Assembly (NCBI GenBank): GCA_018712605.1
Contig: DVGR01000107.1
Location: forward strand, 1 to 33,749
Source: Candidatus Choladousia intestinigallinarum
GTDB lineage: Bacteria > Bacillota > Clostridia > Lachnospirales > Lachnospiraceae
Reading direction: 5' to 3'
Length of the DNA stretch: 33,749 nt
The position numbers and the translations under genes are program-made. The notes beneath the pieces were generated by a model, which had not been told where the DNA came from, did not search any database, and saw only the letters and a list, made by a program, of their open reading frames with translations. Positions 32,958 to 33,749 of the stretch are shown here, piece after piece. The first letter of the stretch is position 1, and each line of letters begins with the position of its first letter.

Positions 32958-33749
32958 ATGAATCGAATTGACCTTCATACTCATTCAACTTTTTCAGACG
33001 GGACTATGACGCCGGAGGAATTGGTATCTCAAGCCGTCTCTGCCGGTCTGAAGGCCTTTGCATTGACAGACCACGACACGGCTGACGGCATTCCCCGTGC
33101 CCTTAGAGCCGGTCTCCGGCAAGGGGTGGAGGTGATTCCCGGAATTGAATTCTCTACCGAATACCAGGGGCAGGATATCCACATTGTCGGCCTTGAGCCT
33201 GACTATATGTCTTCCGGCTTTCAGGAGCAGATAAAGCTGTACCGGGAGAACCGTCTGGATAGGAATAAAAAAATCATCCTGAGAATGCTTCAGGACGGTG
33301 TGGACATCTCTTTAGAAAAAATGCGGGATCGTTTTGGAGATACGGTATGGACCAGGGCGCATTTCGCAAGATACCTTACAGAACATGGCTGCACTCCGGA
33401 TATAGACACTGCCTTTCGGACAAAACTGAACTATGGCTGCCCTTATTTCATCCCCAGGGTCAAGATTCATCCCGCCCAGGTGGTGGCTCTGCTCCGTCAG
33501 TACCATGGGATTCCCATTCTGGCCCATCCGTTTCAGTATAAGCTTTCACAAGAAGAACTCTTCACCCTTTTGAAGCTTCTAAAAGAGCAGGGCCTTCTTG
33601 GAATAGAAGTCTATTATTCCACCCATACCCCGGAACAGGAGGACTTCCTGTCTGAAGTAGGCAGGAATTTTTCTCTTCTTCCCAGCGGAGGTTCCGATTA
33701 TCACGGAAAAAATAAGCCTCTGATCCACATGGGAACGGGCATGGGGAAT
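32958..33749 (+). CDS. PHP-domain phosphoesterase, cut by the window end
   Basis: 264 residues are visible and the frame is still open at the window edge. The PHP metal-site motifs are in order: DLHTHSTFSDG (His7, His9, Asp14), LTDHD (38-40), PGIEFS (Glu64), an ILAHPFQY His, and GGSDYHG near the end. This is the pattern of the TrpH/YciV (RNase AM) group, which hydrolyse 3',5'-nucleoside bisphosphates such as pAp and trim RNA 5' ends; usual length is about 280-290, so only the last part is missing. AAGGAGG five bases before ATG 32958 sets the start. It follows the tRNA-Glu terminator and seems to be a separate unit. Confidence 0.88.
   Translation, partial: MNRIDLHTHSTFSDGTMTPEELVSQAVSAGLKAFALTDHDTADGIPRALRAGLRQGVEVIPGIEFSTEYQGQDIHIVGLEPDYMSSGFQEQIKLYRENRLDRNKKIILRMLQDGVDISLEKMRDRFGDTVWTRAHFARYLTEHGCTPDIDTAFRTKLNYGCPYFIPRVKIHPAQVVALLRQYHGIPILAHPFQYKLSQEELFTLLKLLKEQGLLGIEVYYSTHTPEQEDFLSEVGRNFSLLPSGGSDYHGKNKPLIHMGTGMGN

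Noticed and set aside
32727-32984. Minus-strand open frame across the tRNA-Glu locus
   Set aside because: It runs through the tRNA, its promoter and terminator and the start of the PHP gene, with no protein family resemblance.

Overview
The window looks like the chromosome of an anaerobic, spore-forming member of the Clostridia, most likely Lachnospiraceae. The grounds are pyruvate:ferredoxin oxidoreductase, pyruvate phosphate dikinase and a PPi-type phosphofructokinase together, single-chain glycyl-tRNA synthetase, a SleC-type spore cortex-lytic enzyme, AGGAGG ribosome sites and SigA-type promoters throughout. The assignment rests on protein resemblance read by eye; no database search was possible.

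Layout. Positions 1-1166 are AT-rich and hold no intact gene: a Crp/Fnr DNA-binding fragment, two overlapping broken small genes of the kind carried by integrative elements, their promoter, and two inverted repeats. From 1167 to 16920 everything is on the minus strand: ppdK (with a terminator-like hairpin in its leader), pfp, glyQS behind a lipoprotein gene, then recO, era, an M16C peptidase and a DUF1461 membrane protein as one transcription unit, then nifJ. A lone plus-strand polysaccharide pyruvyltransferase with an unrecognised C-terminal domain (17215-18921) faces a minus-strand MATE exporter and bioY. A plus-strand ABC-F gene (21209-22846) with a strong leader hairpin diverges from the MATE gene and converges on a three-gene minus-strand cluster, SPFH/zinc-ribbon, zinc-ribbon membrane protein and TPM protein, which resembles Bacillus YdjI/YdjG/YdjH. 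A phospholipase C-like gene and carAB follow on the minus strand. The right end is on the plus strand: a SleC-like cortex hydrolase, tRNA-Glu(CTC), and a PHP-domain phosphoesterase cut by the window edge.

How the genes work together. PPDK, PPi-phosphofructokinase and PFOR are the PPi-economising steps of glycolysis plus ferredoxin-linked pyruvate oxidation, so much of the window concerns anaerobic energy metabolism. Era and RecO form a housekeeping unit. The SPFH cluster is the best candidate for an under-described system, probably in membrane maintenance. No CRISPR array, intact insertion sequence, prophage or rRNA was seen.
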